The notes beneath the pieces are model-generated. The model was not told the origin of the DNA, made no database searches, and was given only the letters and a program-made list of their open reading frames with translations. Below are positions 18,416-26,991 of a stretch of DNA of 64,000 nt, one piece after another (the stretch's first letter is position 1; each line of letters starts with the position of its first letter). The stretch comes from Saprospiraceae bacterium. GTDB lineage: Bacteria; Bacteroidota; Bacteroidia; Chitinophagales; Saprospiraceae. Location of the stretch: assembly GCA_029262995.1 (NCBI GenBank), contig JAJCYH010000022.1:62001-126000 (forward strand), read 5' to 3'. The position numbers and the translations under genes are program-made.

Positions 18416-18799
18416 ATGTCAAAAAGGATAATAAATACAAGCAACGCACCTACTCCAGTGGGTCCATATAATCAGGCTACTATTACGGGAAACATGCTTT
18501 TTATTTCTGGTCAAATTGCAATTGACCCATCAAATGGAAATTTGGTTCAAGATTCTATCGAGAATGAAACTAGACAGGTAATGATTAACCTTAAGTCAAT
18601 TCTTATTGCTGCCGAGATGGATTTTGAGAATGTGGTTAAAACTTCTGTATTTGTAACGGATATGAATAATTATGCAAAAATCAATGCTGTATATGCTGAA
18701 TTCTTTAATGACGATACAGCACCTGCAAGAGAGTTGGTTGAAGTTGCGAACTTGCCAAAATTTGTAAATGTTGAAATTTCATTGATAGCTACACGTTAA
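18416..18799 (+). CDS. ridA: RidA family reactive intermediate (enamine/imine) deaminase
   Basis: A 127-residue YjgF/YER057c/UK114 protein of full length. The opening APTPVGPYNQA, the GQIAIDP turn and the C-terminal ARELVEVANLP, with the substrate-binding arginine, are all intact. RidA hydrolyses 2-aminoacrylate and related enamines produced by PLP enzymes. The gene begins 25 bases after the rpmF terminator and leads a run with trpS, an FAH protein, metK and gcvP. Co-location with gcvP, a PLP enzyme, may be coincidental. Confidence 0.9.
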   Translation: MSKRIINTSNAPTPVGPYNQATITGNMLFISGQIAIDPSNGNLVQDSIENETRQVMINLKSILIAAEMDFENVVKTSVFVTDMNNYAKINAVYAEFFNDDTAPARELVEVANLPKFVNVEISLIATR

Positions 18800-18809
18800 T
18801 AATTTGATT

Positions 18810-19811
18810 ATGAAAAGAGTATTATCAGCAATACAGCCAACGGGAGACATACATTATGGAAACTACTTTGGTGCTGTAAAAAATTGGGTCAAACTACAAA
18901 ACACTTATGAATGTGTTTATGGAGTTGTTGATTATCATGCTATGACAATGCCCTATAATCCCAAAAAATTAAGAGAGAATACCTGGGCATTGATTTATAA
19001 TCTTTTGGCATTGGGCGTGAATAAAGAAAGCCTTTTCATTCAATCCCTTGTTCCTGAGCATACTGAGCTGTGTTGGATTTTCAATAATTTTGCAGCGATG
19101 GGAAGAGTAGAAAATATGACGCAATTCAAGGATAAGAGTCTGCAAAGCAAATCCGGTGCTGATGGTTTCATATCTGTGGGATTATTTGATTACCCCGTAT
19201 TACAAGCGGCAGACATATTAATTTACAAGGCAGATTATGTACCCGTTGGTGCAGACCAGAAGCAACACCTTGAACTAAGCAGAGAAATTGCACAAAGGTT
19301 TAACAATCAGGTGGGGGAAGAATATTTTGTCCTTCCAGAAATACTGTATACAGAAACGCCAAAGATATGCTCAACTGCGGATCCGTTAAAGAAAATGAGT
19401 AAGAGTGCAGGAGAAAAACATAATATCAGCGTTTTTGAAAAAGAAGAAGTGATACGAAAGAAAATTCGATCAGCGGTTACGGATACCGGCGAAACTAAAG
19501 CTGGTGAAATGAGTGCTGGCGTGGAAAATTTATTCATTTTGCTTAAAGCATCAGATAATAATGTTGAATATGACGCTTTGATGACAGACTATACAAATGG
19601 TAAATTAAAGTATTCTGACTTAAAACAGGCAGTCGCAGATTCCTTGGTTGAGCAGAGCAATCATTTTAACATGAAGAAAAGCGAAATATTAGAAGATAGG
19701 AAGCAGGTAAAAAATGAAATTAAGGCATCTAGTGAAGCGATCAGGAAATTCGCTCAAACTACAGTTTCTGAGGTTAAAGACTTATGTGGATTGATCAATG
19801 TTAAATACTAA
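18810..19811 (+). CDS. trpS: Tryptophan--tRNA ligase
   Basis: A 333-residue class I aminoacyl-tRNA synthetase. The HIGH-type motif is HYGNY, within PTGDIHYGNYFG near the N-terminus. The KMSKS motif is exact (KKMSKSAGEKHNIS). Specificity-determining segments such as DYHAMT and VGADQKQHLEL match TrpRS. The frame also has a TTG six bases further up (18804), but the ATG at 18810 gives the family-typical start MKRVLSAIQPTG. It lies 10 bases after ridA and is probably co-transcribed. Confidence 0.95.
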   Translation: MKRVLSAIQPTGDIHYGNYFGAVKNWVKLQNTYECVYGVVDYHAMTMPYNPKKLRENTWALIYNLLALGVNKESLFIQSLVPEHTELCWIFNNFAAMGRVENMTQFKDKSLQSKSGADGFISVGLFDYPVLQAADILIYKADYVPVGADQKQHLELSREIAQRFNNQVGEEYFVLPEILYTETPKICSTADPLKKMSKSAGEKHNISVFEKEEVIRKKIRSAVTDTGETKAGEMSAGVENLFILLKASDNNVEYDALMTDYTNGKLKYSDLKQAVADSLVEQSNHFNMKKSEILEDRKQVKNEIKASSEAIRKFAQTTVSEVKDLCGLINVKY

Positions 19812-19826
19812 TTAAATAGTCATATC

Positions 19827-20432
19827 ATGAAAATCATATGCATTGGAAGAAATTATGTGGCTCATGCTGAGGAATTAAATAATGAAGTGCCAGGAGAGCC
19901 TCTTGTATTTATGAAACCTGAAACGGCTATGGCTAAATCAGATAGAATTTCTATTCCATCTTTTACCAATGACTTACATTATGAGCTAGAGTTGGTGGTT
20001 AAGATTTCTAAGCTAGCTAAAGACGTAGGCATTGAAAATGCAAACAATCATTATGATTCTATTGCTTTGGGAATTGATTTTACTGCAAGAGATATCCAAG
20101 ATGCTTGTAAAAAGAAAGGGTATCCATGGGAAAAGGCTAAAGCATTTGACAATTCGGCAACTCTATCTGAATTCAGAGCTTTTGATGATTATAAGACTTC
20201 CACAATACCTTTTAATTTGGTACTAAATGGGAAGAAAGTACAGGATGGACATTCTGGATTGATGATATTCAGCATAGATTATCTTATATCCTATTGCTCA
20301 AAATATTTCACCTTAGAAGCAGGAGACCTCCTATTTACTGGTACTCCAGCAGGTGTTGGACCCGTAAAGTCAGGTGATGTTCTTGAGGGATATTTAGCAT
20401 CGGAATTACTTCATAAAGTAATAATTAATTAA
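19827..20432 (+). CDS. Fumarylacetoacetate hydrolase family protein
   Basis: A 201-residue single-domain FAH family member. It has the opening GRNYVAHAEEL, a metal-binding HYELELVV segment with two Glu residues, and DFTARDIQ. A C-terminal DLLFTGTPAGVGPV loop completes the fold. Such proteins are hydrolases, decarboxylases or isomerases acting on 2-oxoacids such as acylpyruvates or oxaloacetate; the substrate here is open. It begins 15 bases after trpS and ends 33 bases before metK. Confidence 0.87.
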   Translation: MKIICIGRNYVAHAEELNNEVPGEPLVFMKPETAMAKSDRISIPSFTNDLHYELELVVKISKLAKDVGIENANNHYDSIALGIDFTARDIQDACKKKGYPWEKAKAFDNSATLSEFRAFDDYKTSTIPFNLVLNGKKVQDGHSGLMIFSIDYLISYCSKYFTLEAGDLLFTGTPAGVGPVKSGDVLEGYLASELLHKVIIN

Positions 20433-20465
20433 GACTTTTACGCATATAAAAATAAATAGACTGTC

Positions 20466-21719
20466 ATGCCATACTTATTTACATCTGAATCGGTTTCAGA
20501 AGGACATCCAGACAAAGTATCTGATCAGATTTCTGATGCCTTGGTTGATCATTTTATAGCTTTTGATAAAAACTCCAAAGTAGCCTGTGAGACTTTGGTA
20601 ACAACAGGGCAAGTCATTATTGCTGGTGAGGTAAAAACCAATACATATCTTGATATTCCTCAAATTGCAAGAGATGTAATTAGAAGAATTGGCTATACAA
20701 AGTCAGAGTATATGTTTGATGCTGATTCTTGTGGAATTTTGTCAGCGGTTCACGAGCAGTCTCCTGATATAAATCAAGGTGTTGAGCGAACGATAAAAGA
20801 AGATCAGGGTGCAGGAGACCAAGGAATGATGTTTGGTTATGCAACCAATGAAACAGATAATTACATGCCGTTAGCATTGGATCTTTCTCATAAGATCCTT
20901 TTTGAATTGGCGGCGATACGAAAGGAAGGTAAAAAGATGAAATACCTTAGGCCTGACTCAAAATCTCAGGTGACAATAAAGTATTCTGATGATCATAAGC
21001 CGATTGCTATTGATTCTATAGTTGTAAGTACACAGCATGATGATTTTGATAAGGAAGCAAAAATGCTTGCAGCGATTAAAAAGGATGTAAAGGAGATTGT
21101 TATTCCTCGTGTTATTAAAAAATGTAAGGCTTCAATTCGAAAGTTGTTTAATAATAAAATCACCTATCACGTAAACCCAACAGGGAAGTTTGTTATTGGT
21201 GGTCCTCACGGAGATACTGGTTTGACCGGTCGAAAAATAATCGTTGATACCTATGGTGGCAAAGGCGCACATGGTGGTGGTGCGTTTTCCGGCAAGGATC
21301 CTTCTAAAGTGGATAGGTCTGCAGCATATGCAACGCGCCATATTGCAAAAAATCTAATTGCTGCAGGAATATGTAATGAAGTCTTGGTACAGGTTTCCTA
21401 TGCAATTGGTGTTGCTAAACCAACCAATATTTATGTGAATACTTATGGCGGTTCTAAAGTAAATCATTCAGATGCTGAAATTGCAGATATTGTTTATTCT
21501 GTTTTTGATATGAGACCTTATGCCATCGAACAGCGATTGAAACTGAGAAATCCAATTTACTCAGAGACAGCTGCTTATGGACACATGGGCAGAAAGCCAG
21601 AAATGAAGACTTTTTCATTTACCAATGGATCAGGTAAAGTTATCAGCAAGAAAGTAGAGACATTTACCTGGGAAAAACTGGATTATGTCAATAAAATAAA
21701 GAAGGCATTTGGCCTATGA
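20466..21719 (+). CDS. metK: S-adenosylmethionine synthase
   Basis: A 417-residue methionine adenosyltransferase making SAM from methionine and ATP. The family motifs are intact: [15 protein letters not shown] at the N-terminus, [12 protein letters not shown], and [16 protein letters not shown]. It is a cytosolic enzyme of one-carbon metabolism and sits immediately upstream of gcvP, also one-carbon. Only 33 bases precede it, so there is no room for a SAM riboswitch. It is likely read from the ridA/trpS run or a nearby promoter. Confidence 0.96.
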   Translation: MPYLFTSESVSEGHPDKVSDQISDALVDHFIAFDKNSKVACETLVTTGQVIIAGEVKTNTYLDIPQIARDVIRRIGYTKSEYMFDADSCGILSAVHEQSPDINQGVERTIKEDQGAGDQGMMFGYATNETDNYMPLALDLSHKILFELAAIRKEGKKMKYLRPDSKSQVTIKYSDDHKPIAIDSIVVSTQHDDFDKEAKMLAAIKKDVKEIVIPRVIKKCKASIRKLFNNKITYHVNPTGKFVIGGPHGDTGLTGRKIIVDTYGGKGAHGGGAFSGKDPSKVDRSAAYATRHIAKNLIAAGICNEVLVQVSYAIGVAKPTNIYVNTYGGSKVNHSDAEIADIVYSVFDMRPYAIEQRLKLRNPIYSETAAYGHMGRKPEMKTFSFTNGSGKVISKKVETFTWEKLDYVNKIKKAFGL

Positions 21720-21792
21720 GAATTGTAACTTAGGATTAACTTTGAGCCAAATATTAATACCTTAATTTTATAGTTCAAAATATACCCTAAGA

Positions 21793-24645
21793 ATGAAAGT
21801 TGACCAATTCAAAGACAGGCATATTGGTCCTGATCTTCAGGATGAAAAAGAGATGTTAAATGCTATCGGTATTAAATCTATCGATGAGCTTATCCAAAAT
21901 ACGGTTCCTGATAAAATCAGATTAAAAGAAGATCTTAATATTCCTGAGGCATTAACAGAATATGAATACTTAAGGGAACTTAAGACTATCGCATCTAAGA
22001 ATAAACTTTCTCGATCTTATATTGGTCAAGGTTATTATGGCACCATAACACCTTCGGTTATTCTCAGGAATGTTTTTGAGAATCCAGGATGGTATACTCA
22101 ATATACGCCATACCAGGCTGAAATTGCCCAAGGAAGGCTTGAAGCACTATTGAATTTTCAGACAATGGTGTCTGATCTGACTGGAATGGATTTGGCCAAT
22201 GCTTCATTATTGGATGAAGGAACGGCTGCTTCTGAAGCGATGATTTTGGCTCATGGAGTAAAGAATAAAAAAGCAAACGATTCCCCTAATGTTTTTGTAG
22301 ATGCAAAGGTATTTCCACAGACTTTGGATGTTGTTATTGGACGAGCTAAACCATTAGGAATTAATGTAGTGGTTGGGGATTGGAACAATGCAGAGTTGGA
22401 TGATTCCTATTTTGCAGCTATGGTACAATATCCCGATGCACTAGGATCAGTTAATGATTATGTTGGACTTTCAGAACAATTGAAGTCAAAGAACCAAATG
22501 TTGATCGTAGCTGCAGATATTCTTAGTCTTGCCGTCTTAAAAGCACCAGGTGAATTTGGTGCAGACATCGTTGTTGGGTCAACTCAAAGATTAGGAGTCC
22601 CAATGGGATGTGGAGGGCCTCATGCAGCGTATTTTGCTACTTCAGAAAAATATAAAAGACAAATTCCAGGAAGGATTATTGGTGTCTCCAAGGATAGGCT
22701 AGGAAACCAGTCCTTACGTATGGCTTTGCAGACAAGAGAACAGCATATCAAAAGGGAGAAAGCTACATCTAATATTTGCACCGCACAAGCATTGCTTGCA
22801 ATCATGGCTTCAATGTATGCCTGTTATCATGGACCTGATGGGATAAGGGGCATAGCTTCACAGATTCATGAAAAAACAAATGAGCTATTCCATTTTCTAA
22901 AAGGAAAAAACTTCAAGCTTGTTAATAATTTCTTCTTTGATACATTGAGTATTGAATCAAATGCCGAAGAAATTTCGCAGATACAAAGCAGATCCGCAGA
23001 AAAGGGAATCAATTTTTATTATGACAATAATATAATTTCTGTCAGTTTGGACGAAACTGTCTTGCCTTCGGATTTGGAGGACATTAAATATTGCTTCGAT
23101 ATTAAAGAGGGAGAAGTTTATAGCAATGGAATAGAAACAGGGATTCCATCAAACTTAACAAGGACCTCAGAGTATTTGCAACATGAAATCTTTAACAGTT
23201 TCTATACGGAGACTGAAATGATGAGATATCTCAAGTCATTGGAAAACAAAGATTTGTCTTTGGTTCATTCGATGATTGCCTTAGGAAGTTGTACTATGAA
23301 ACTGAATGCAGCTTCGGAATTGATACCTGTTTCGTGGCCTGAATTTTCTAGTATACACCCGTTTGCCCCAAAAGAGCAATTGATGGGATATCATCAGATC
23401 TTTGAGGAGTTAAACGACTATTTATCCGAGATAACTGGATTTGCGGCCTGTACGCTGCAGCCTAATTCAGGTGCTCAAGGTGAATATGCTGGGCTTATGA
23501 TGATTAGAGCTTATCATCTTGATAATGGGGATGATCATAGAAATATTGTTTTGATTCCTTCATCAGCACATGGAACCAATCCAGCAAGTGCAGTTATGGC
23601 AGGGATGAAAGTTGTTGTTACAGCTTGTGATGAACTGGGGAATATTTCCCTTGATGACTTAAAGGATAAAATCGAGCTTCACAAAGATAATTTGGCTGGC
23701 ATCATGATTACTTATCCTTCGACGCATGGCGTATTTGAAGAAGATGTAATTGAAATATGTGATCGCATACATGATGCAGGAGGATTGGTATATATGGATG
23801 GGGCCAATATGAATGCTCAGGTAGGGTTGACAAGCCCAGGAGCTATTCATGCGGATTGTTGTCATCTAAATCTGCATAAAACATTTGCTATACCACATGG
23901 TGGTGGTGGACCTGGCATGGGTCCGGTTTGTGTCAATGAAAAACTAAAACCATATCTGCCAGGACATGCACACAATGAAAAAGCCACATCATCAATTCAT
24001 GCCATTTCAGCTGCTGAATATGGTAGTGCAAGTATATTATTGATATCATATGCTTATATAAGAATGCTAGGCAGAGAAGGAGTAAGAAAATCAACTGAAT
24101 CTGCCATCTTGAATGCCAACTATATACGCGCTAAACTGTCAGGAAATTATGATGTGCTTTATACAAATATCAAGGGATACTGTGCTCATGAATTGATCGT
24201 AGACTTGCGAGACTTTAAAGAACATGGTGTTTCTGCTGAAGATGTTGCAAAGCGTTTAATTGATTATGGCTTTCATGCGCCTACATTAAGTTTTCCTGTT
24301 CCTGGAACAATTATGATTGAGCCTACGGAAAGTGAAAGCAAGGCAGAACTTGATAGATTTATTGAGGCGATGCGAAGTATCAGGAATGAAATTCAAAATG
24401 TGATTGATGGTAAAGTGGATGCTGAAGATAATGTTCTTCGCAATGCACCACATCCATTACATGAGATAACGGCTGATGAATGGAATCATTGCTATTCAAG
24501 ATCTGAAGCTGCTTATCCTTTGAATTACCTTAATTCGGGTTCAAAGTTTTGGGCTACAGTTGCAAGAGTTGACAATGCTTATGGAGATAGGAATTTGATA
24601 TGTACTTGTCCACCGGTGAGTGCTTACTCGGAAACTGAGAACTGA
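21793..24645 (+). CDS. gcvP: Glycine dehydrogenase (aminomethyl-transferring), P-protein
   Basis: A 950-residue P-protein of the glycine cleavage system, full length with N- and C-terminal halves fused. PLP is expected on Lys696 in NLHKTFAIPHGGGGPG. It decarboxylates glycine and hands the aminomethyl group to GcvH. The C-terminus should end shortly after RNLICTCPPVSAY. Here the last residues (SETEN) and the TGA at 24643-24645 are encoded by the first units of a 7-bp tandem array, so the array has supplied the stop codon. A 73-base gap from metK carries no recognisable glycine riboswitch. Confidence 0.95.
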   Translation: MKVDQFKDRHIGPDLQDEKEMLNAIGIKSIDELIQNTVPDKIRLKEDLNIPEALTEYEYLRELKTIASKNKLSRSYIGQGYYGTITPSVILRNVFENPGWYTQYTPYQAEIAQGRLEALLNFQTMVSDLTGMDLANASLLDEGTAASEAMILAHGVKNKKANDSPNVFVDAKVFPQTLDVVIGRAKPLGINVVVGDWNNAELDDSYFAAMVQYPDALGSVNDYVGLSEQLKSKNQMLIVAADILSLAVLKAPGEFGADIVVGSTQRLGVPMGCGGPHAAYFATSEKYKRQIPGRIIGVSKDRLGNQSLRMALQTREQHIKREKATSNICTAQALLAIMASMYACYHGPDGIRGIASQIHEKTNELFHFLKGKNFKLVNNFFFDTLSIESNAEEISQIQSRSAEKGINFYYDNNIISVSLDETVLPSDLEDIKYCFDIKEGEVYSNGIETGIPSNLTRTSEYLQHEIFNSFYTETEMMRYLKSLENKDLSLVHSMIALGSCTMKLNAASELIPVSWPEFSSIHPFAPKEQLMGYHQIFEELNDYLSEITGFAACTLQPNSGAQGEYAGLMMIRAYHLDNGDDHRNIVLIPSSAHGTNPASAVMAGMKVVVTACDELGNISLDDLKDKIELHKDNLAGIMITYPSTHGVFEEDVIEICDRIHDAGGLVYMDGANMNAQVGLTSPGAIHADCCHLNLHKTFAIPHGGGGPGMGPVCVNEKLKPYLPGHAHNEKATSSIHAISAAEYGSASILLISYAYIRMLGREGVRKSTESAILNANYIRAKLSGNYDVLYTNIKGYCAHELIVDLRDFKEHGVSAEDVAKRLIDYGFHAPTLSFPVPGTIMIEPTESESKAELDRFIEAMRSIRNEIQNVIDGKVDAEDNVLRNAPHPLHEITADEWNHCYSRSEAAYPLNYLNSGSKFWATVARVDNAYGDRNLICTCPPVSAYSETEN

Positions 24646-24966
24646 GAACTGAAAGCTGAGAACTGAAAGCTGAGAACTAAAAGCTGAAAACTAAAAGCTG
24701 AGTCACCTACGCAATTAAAATTGCTACGGTGCCTAAATAGGGTGAGAGGTGAAAACTGAAAACTGAAAGGTGAACCGCCTTCGCTTACCGCGTGCCGCCT
24801 CAGCTTTAGCGGTGGCGCAAGCTTCGGACGGTCAAGGAAGGTGAACGGCCTTCGTCAGACCTGAAGGTCAATACTTCGTCGGTCAAGTAAGGTGAAGGGT
24901 AAAAGCTGAAATCTGAAAAGTAAAATTGAAAATTGAATGGTGAAAGCTGAAAACTGAAGAGTGAAA
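24634..24966 (+). repeat. Left heptameric repeat array (ACTGARA units) with hairpin inserts
   Basis: Ten uninterrupted 7-bp units (ACTGAGA, ACTGAAA, GCTGAGA and similar) run from 24634 to 24703. Five more lie at 24741-24775 and about eleven degenerate ones at 24891-24966. Between them are two spacers with inverted repeats. One is at 24704-24731 (CACC and GCAATT paired with AATTGC and GGTG). The other is a GC-rich imperfect palindromic stretch at about 24776-24869. The array overlaps the end of gcvP and reaches the four-helix-bundle gene. Apart from these elements the 360-base stretch holds no gene. Confidence 0.9.
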
Positions 24967-25005
24967 ATTGTTTACCTTTTTGGAGCTTATTCATGGAACT
25001 TAAAG

Positions 25006-25362
25006 ATGAAGAAAAGTATCCTTAAAGATTATTCATTCAAACTTTCTATCCTAGGTATAGAGATTTACAGGCAAATGAAAAATCAAAATGAATATGTAAT
25101 TTCTAAACAACTTTTACGATCTATAACAAGTATTGGAGCAAATATTCATGAAGCCTATGATGCAGAATCGAAGAAAGATTTTATTCACAAATTGTCTATT
25201 AGTTTAAAGGAATCAAAAGAAACAGATTATTGGATCAGACTTCTAAATGATACCGATCTAGTGACTATAGAGTTTGAAGAATTAAAAGAGAAACTCAATT
25301 CGATTACCGCTCTATTGGTATCGACGATTAAAACATCAAAGCAGAATTTAAGGGAAATATAA
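25006..25362 (+). CDS. Four helix bundle protein (S23 / 23S rRNA intervening-sequence family)
   Basis: A 118-residue all-helical protein. Features include LKDYSFKLSILGIEIYRQMK, RSITSIGANIHEAYDAES and HKLSISLKESKETDYWI, the hallmark segments of the small four-helix-bundle family. The family was first seen as ORFs inside spirochaete 23S rRNA intervening sequences and is now known as scattered chromosomal genes of unknown function. The fold resembles Avd of diversity-generating retroelements, but no reverse transcriptase is nearby. The frame extends upstream to GTG 24961, inside repeat sequence; the ATG at 25006 matches the family start. The gene is bracketed by two heptamer arrays in opposite orientation. 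Confidence 0.85.
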   Translation: MKKSILKDYSFKLSILGIEIYRQMKNQNEYVISKQLLRSITSIGANIHEAYDAESKKDFIHKLSISLKESKETDYWIRLLNDTDLVTIEFEELKEKLNSITALLVSTIKTSKQNLREI

Positions 25363-25784
25363 TCCTCAGTCCTCAGTCCTCACTCCTCAGCCCTCAGTCC
25401 TCACAGTCCTCAGTCCTCAGTCCTCAGTCCTCAGTCCCCAGTCCTCAGTCCCCAGTCCTCAGTCCCCAGTCCTCAGTCCTCAGTCCTCAGTCCCCAGTCC
25501 CCAGTCCTCAGTCCCCAGTCCTCAGTCTTCAGTCCTCAGTCTTCAGTCTCCAGTCCCCAGCCCTCAGCCTCCAGCCCTCAGTCTCCAGTCTCCAGTCTCC
25601 AGTCCTCACTCCTCAGCCCTCAGTCTCCAGTCCCCAGTCCTCAGCCCTCAGTCTCCAGTCCTCAGCCCACAGCCCTCAATCCACAGCCCTGAGTCTCGAG
25701 TCCTCAGTCCACAGCCCTCAGTCTCCAGTCCTCAGCCCTCAGTCCCCAGTCCTCAGTCCTCAGTCCTCAGTCCTCACTCCCCAC
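25363..25784 (-). repeat. Right heptameric repeat array (about 60 units, ACTGAGG on the minus strand)
   Basis: The array is about 420 bases of 7-bp units, TCCTCAG on the plus strand, starting on the base after the TAA of the four-helix-bundle gene. Variation is nearly all C/T (TCCCCAG, TCTCCAG, CCCTCAG, TCTTCAG), with the CAG core conserved; an occasional unit ends CAC, and there is one short AG insertion near 25405. On the minus strand the unit ACTGAGG is close to the left array unit ACTGAGA, so the two arrays are inverted around the gene. It overlaps the 3' end of the minus-strand lipoprotein gene and encodes no spacers or protein. Confidence 0.93.
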
Positions 25785-26179
25785 ATTTCAAGTTTGTTGT
25801 CCAAAGTATAATAGATTAGATTGTAAGAATCTTCTGATGGAGCAAATCTCCTTTGAATAAGAAACATATTATTCTTCTCTCGGATAGTTTCTATTATTAT
25901 ACCATTAAAGTTATCGAATTCACGGAGGTATGAACCATTCTGATCATCGAAAGGCCGATGTAATTTCCATTCAGATTTAAGCCACCTCGATAAGTCAGAT
26001 TTTTTCTTTAAAGGAAAGACGATATGATTCAACTGATAAATGGAATCGCTGTGAAATTTTTCATAGAAGGAAACAAAGGCTTCAGGGATTTCGATTACTT
26101 GTTCAGTAGTATTTGGGGCAGATGTATTATTACAAGAACAGATAAATATTAATGTTAAGATAAGTAAGTAGTATTTCAT
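25760..26179 (-). CDS. Hypothetical lipoprotein, 139 aa
   Basis: The signal peptide is hydrophobic and ends in ICSC with Cys16, a lipoprotein-like site. The mature part is a mixed domain with PEAFVSFYEKFHSD and HIVFPLKKKSD segments, resembling DUF4348-type small Bacteroidota lipoproteins; this assignment is tentative. The last residues (GVRTED) and the TGA stop are encoded by the heptamer array, mirroring gcvP on the other side. The original C-terminus was probably close to this point, since the YTLDNKLEMWG segment looks natural. Confidence 0.55.
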   Translation of the reverse strand: MKYYLLILTLIFICSCNNTSAPNTTEQVIEIPEAFVSFYEKFHSDSIYQLNHIVFPLKKKSDLSRWLKSEWKLHRPFDDQNGSYLREFDNFNGIIIETIREKNNMFLIQRRFAPSEDSYNLIYYTLDNKLEMWGVRTED

Positions 26180-26300
26180 TTCTTAAATATTGAATAGATG
26201 TACAAACTTATATAAAGGAAGACAAAAAGTTGAAAGTTAGTTTTCTTCATTTCATATTCTTCGATTGAATATGTCAAGAAAGAAACGAGTAGGTGGTTGA

Positions 26301-26336
26301 ACTAGGATTAATAGGATTAATAGATAATTAGGATTG
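26301..26336. repeat. TAGGATTAA repeat cluster, left of the GxxExxY gene
   Basis: Three or four degenerate copies of TAGGATTAA stand head to tail directly downstream of the GxxExxY stop. A related cluster lies on the other side of that gene at 26849-26920. Confidence 0.65.
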
Positions 26337-26678
26337 TTTTTTATTATCTGGATGATTAAGGTTATAGACTCTTTTATATTCTAGGCTGTTTGATCCAAAA
26401 TTAATAAGGAGTCCATAGGGTAGATTATAGGCTTGGCAATAATTCATCGCTTGTGCAAGATGAACTTCATTTAGTCTGATCACAGCTTTGAGTTCAAGGA
26501 TAATTTTACTTTCTACTAAGAAATCCACACGGCGCGTTCCTACCTGAATTCGATGATAGAAAATCTCCATTTCCAATTCTCTCACGAAACTTAATCCTAA
26601 GTCTTCCATTTCTATAGATAATGCACGTTGATATATTACTTCCTGGAATCCATTACCCAGAAATGAATGAACTCTCAT
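26328..26678 (-). CDS. GxxExxY family protein, N-terminus apparently frameshifted
   Basis: A 116-residue protein of the GxxExxY family, named for the motif seen here as GFQEVIY. It keeps the PD-(D/E)XK-like nuclease signature (RRVDFLVE, then ILELKAV with the E-x-K pair) and ends in GLLINFGS. Function is unknown. The family usually begins about 20 residues earlier. That part is present upstream in the same frame (ELTYKIIGCA) but has no start codon. An ATG at 26732-26734 would enter this frame only if the run of eight A at 26718-26725 had nine. The visible frame therefore starts internally at an ATG that follows GCA. Confidence 0.75.
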   Translation of the reverse strand: MRVHSFLGNGFQEVIYQRALSIEMEDLGLSFVRELEMEIFYHRIQVGTRRVDFLVESKIILELKAVIRLNEVHLAQAMNYCQAYNLPYGLLINFGSNSLEYKRVYNLNHPDNKKQS

Positions 26679-26848
26679 TGCACATCCTATGATTTTGTAA
26701 GTCAGTTCGTCTTCGACTTTTTTTTGAGTTTCATAGCCACAGAAAATTAATAATGATTGTATTCATTTTTATCATGAGTTTATTGTGGATAAGTAAACTC
26801 TTATGTATTCTTTTTAGCTAAACAGTTTAAATGACTAACCAAGTTAGA

Positions 26849-26920
26849 GTAGAGGTATTAACTAGGATTAACTAGGATGGGTTTATAATAATCCTTTAAT
26901 CCTATTCATCCTAATTCAAA
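26849..26920. repeat. TAGGATTAA repeat cluster, right of the GxxExxY gene
   Basis: ACTAGGATTA occurs in direct repeat at 26861-26880, followed by inverted relatives (ATCCTTTAATCC, ATCCTAATT) to 26920. Together with 26301-26336 this brackets the GxxExxY gene. The surrounding 26735-26991 contains no gene. Confidence 0.6.
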
Positions 26921-26991
26921 CTTTATGGGGAATACTTACGATACATTTAGGACTTGTGCATAAGTTTTGGAATTCAATCAAATAATTATGA

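Noticed and set aside
20433-20465. SAM riboswitch before metK
   Set aside because: Only 33 bases separate the genes, too short for any known SAM aptamer with an expression platform.
21720-21792. Glycine riboswitch before gcvP
   Set aside because: 73 AT-rich bases without the conserved aptamer stems.
24806-24994. 62-codon minus-strand frame across the left array
   Set aside because: The translation is low-complexity from the heptamers and spacers.
25006-25362. Four-helix-bundle gene considered as Avd of a diversity-generating retroelement
   Set aside because: No reverse transcriptase, template repeat or variable repeat is present around it.
25363-25784. Repeat array considered as CRISPR
   Set aside because: Units are 7 bp, contiguous, without spacers; no cas genes nearby.
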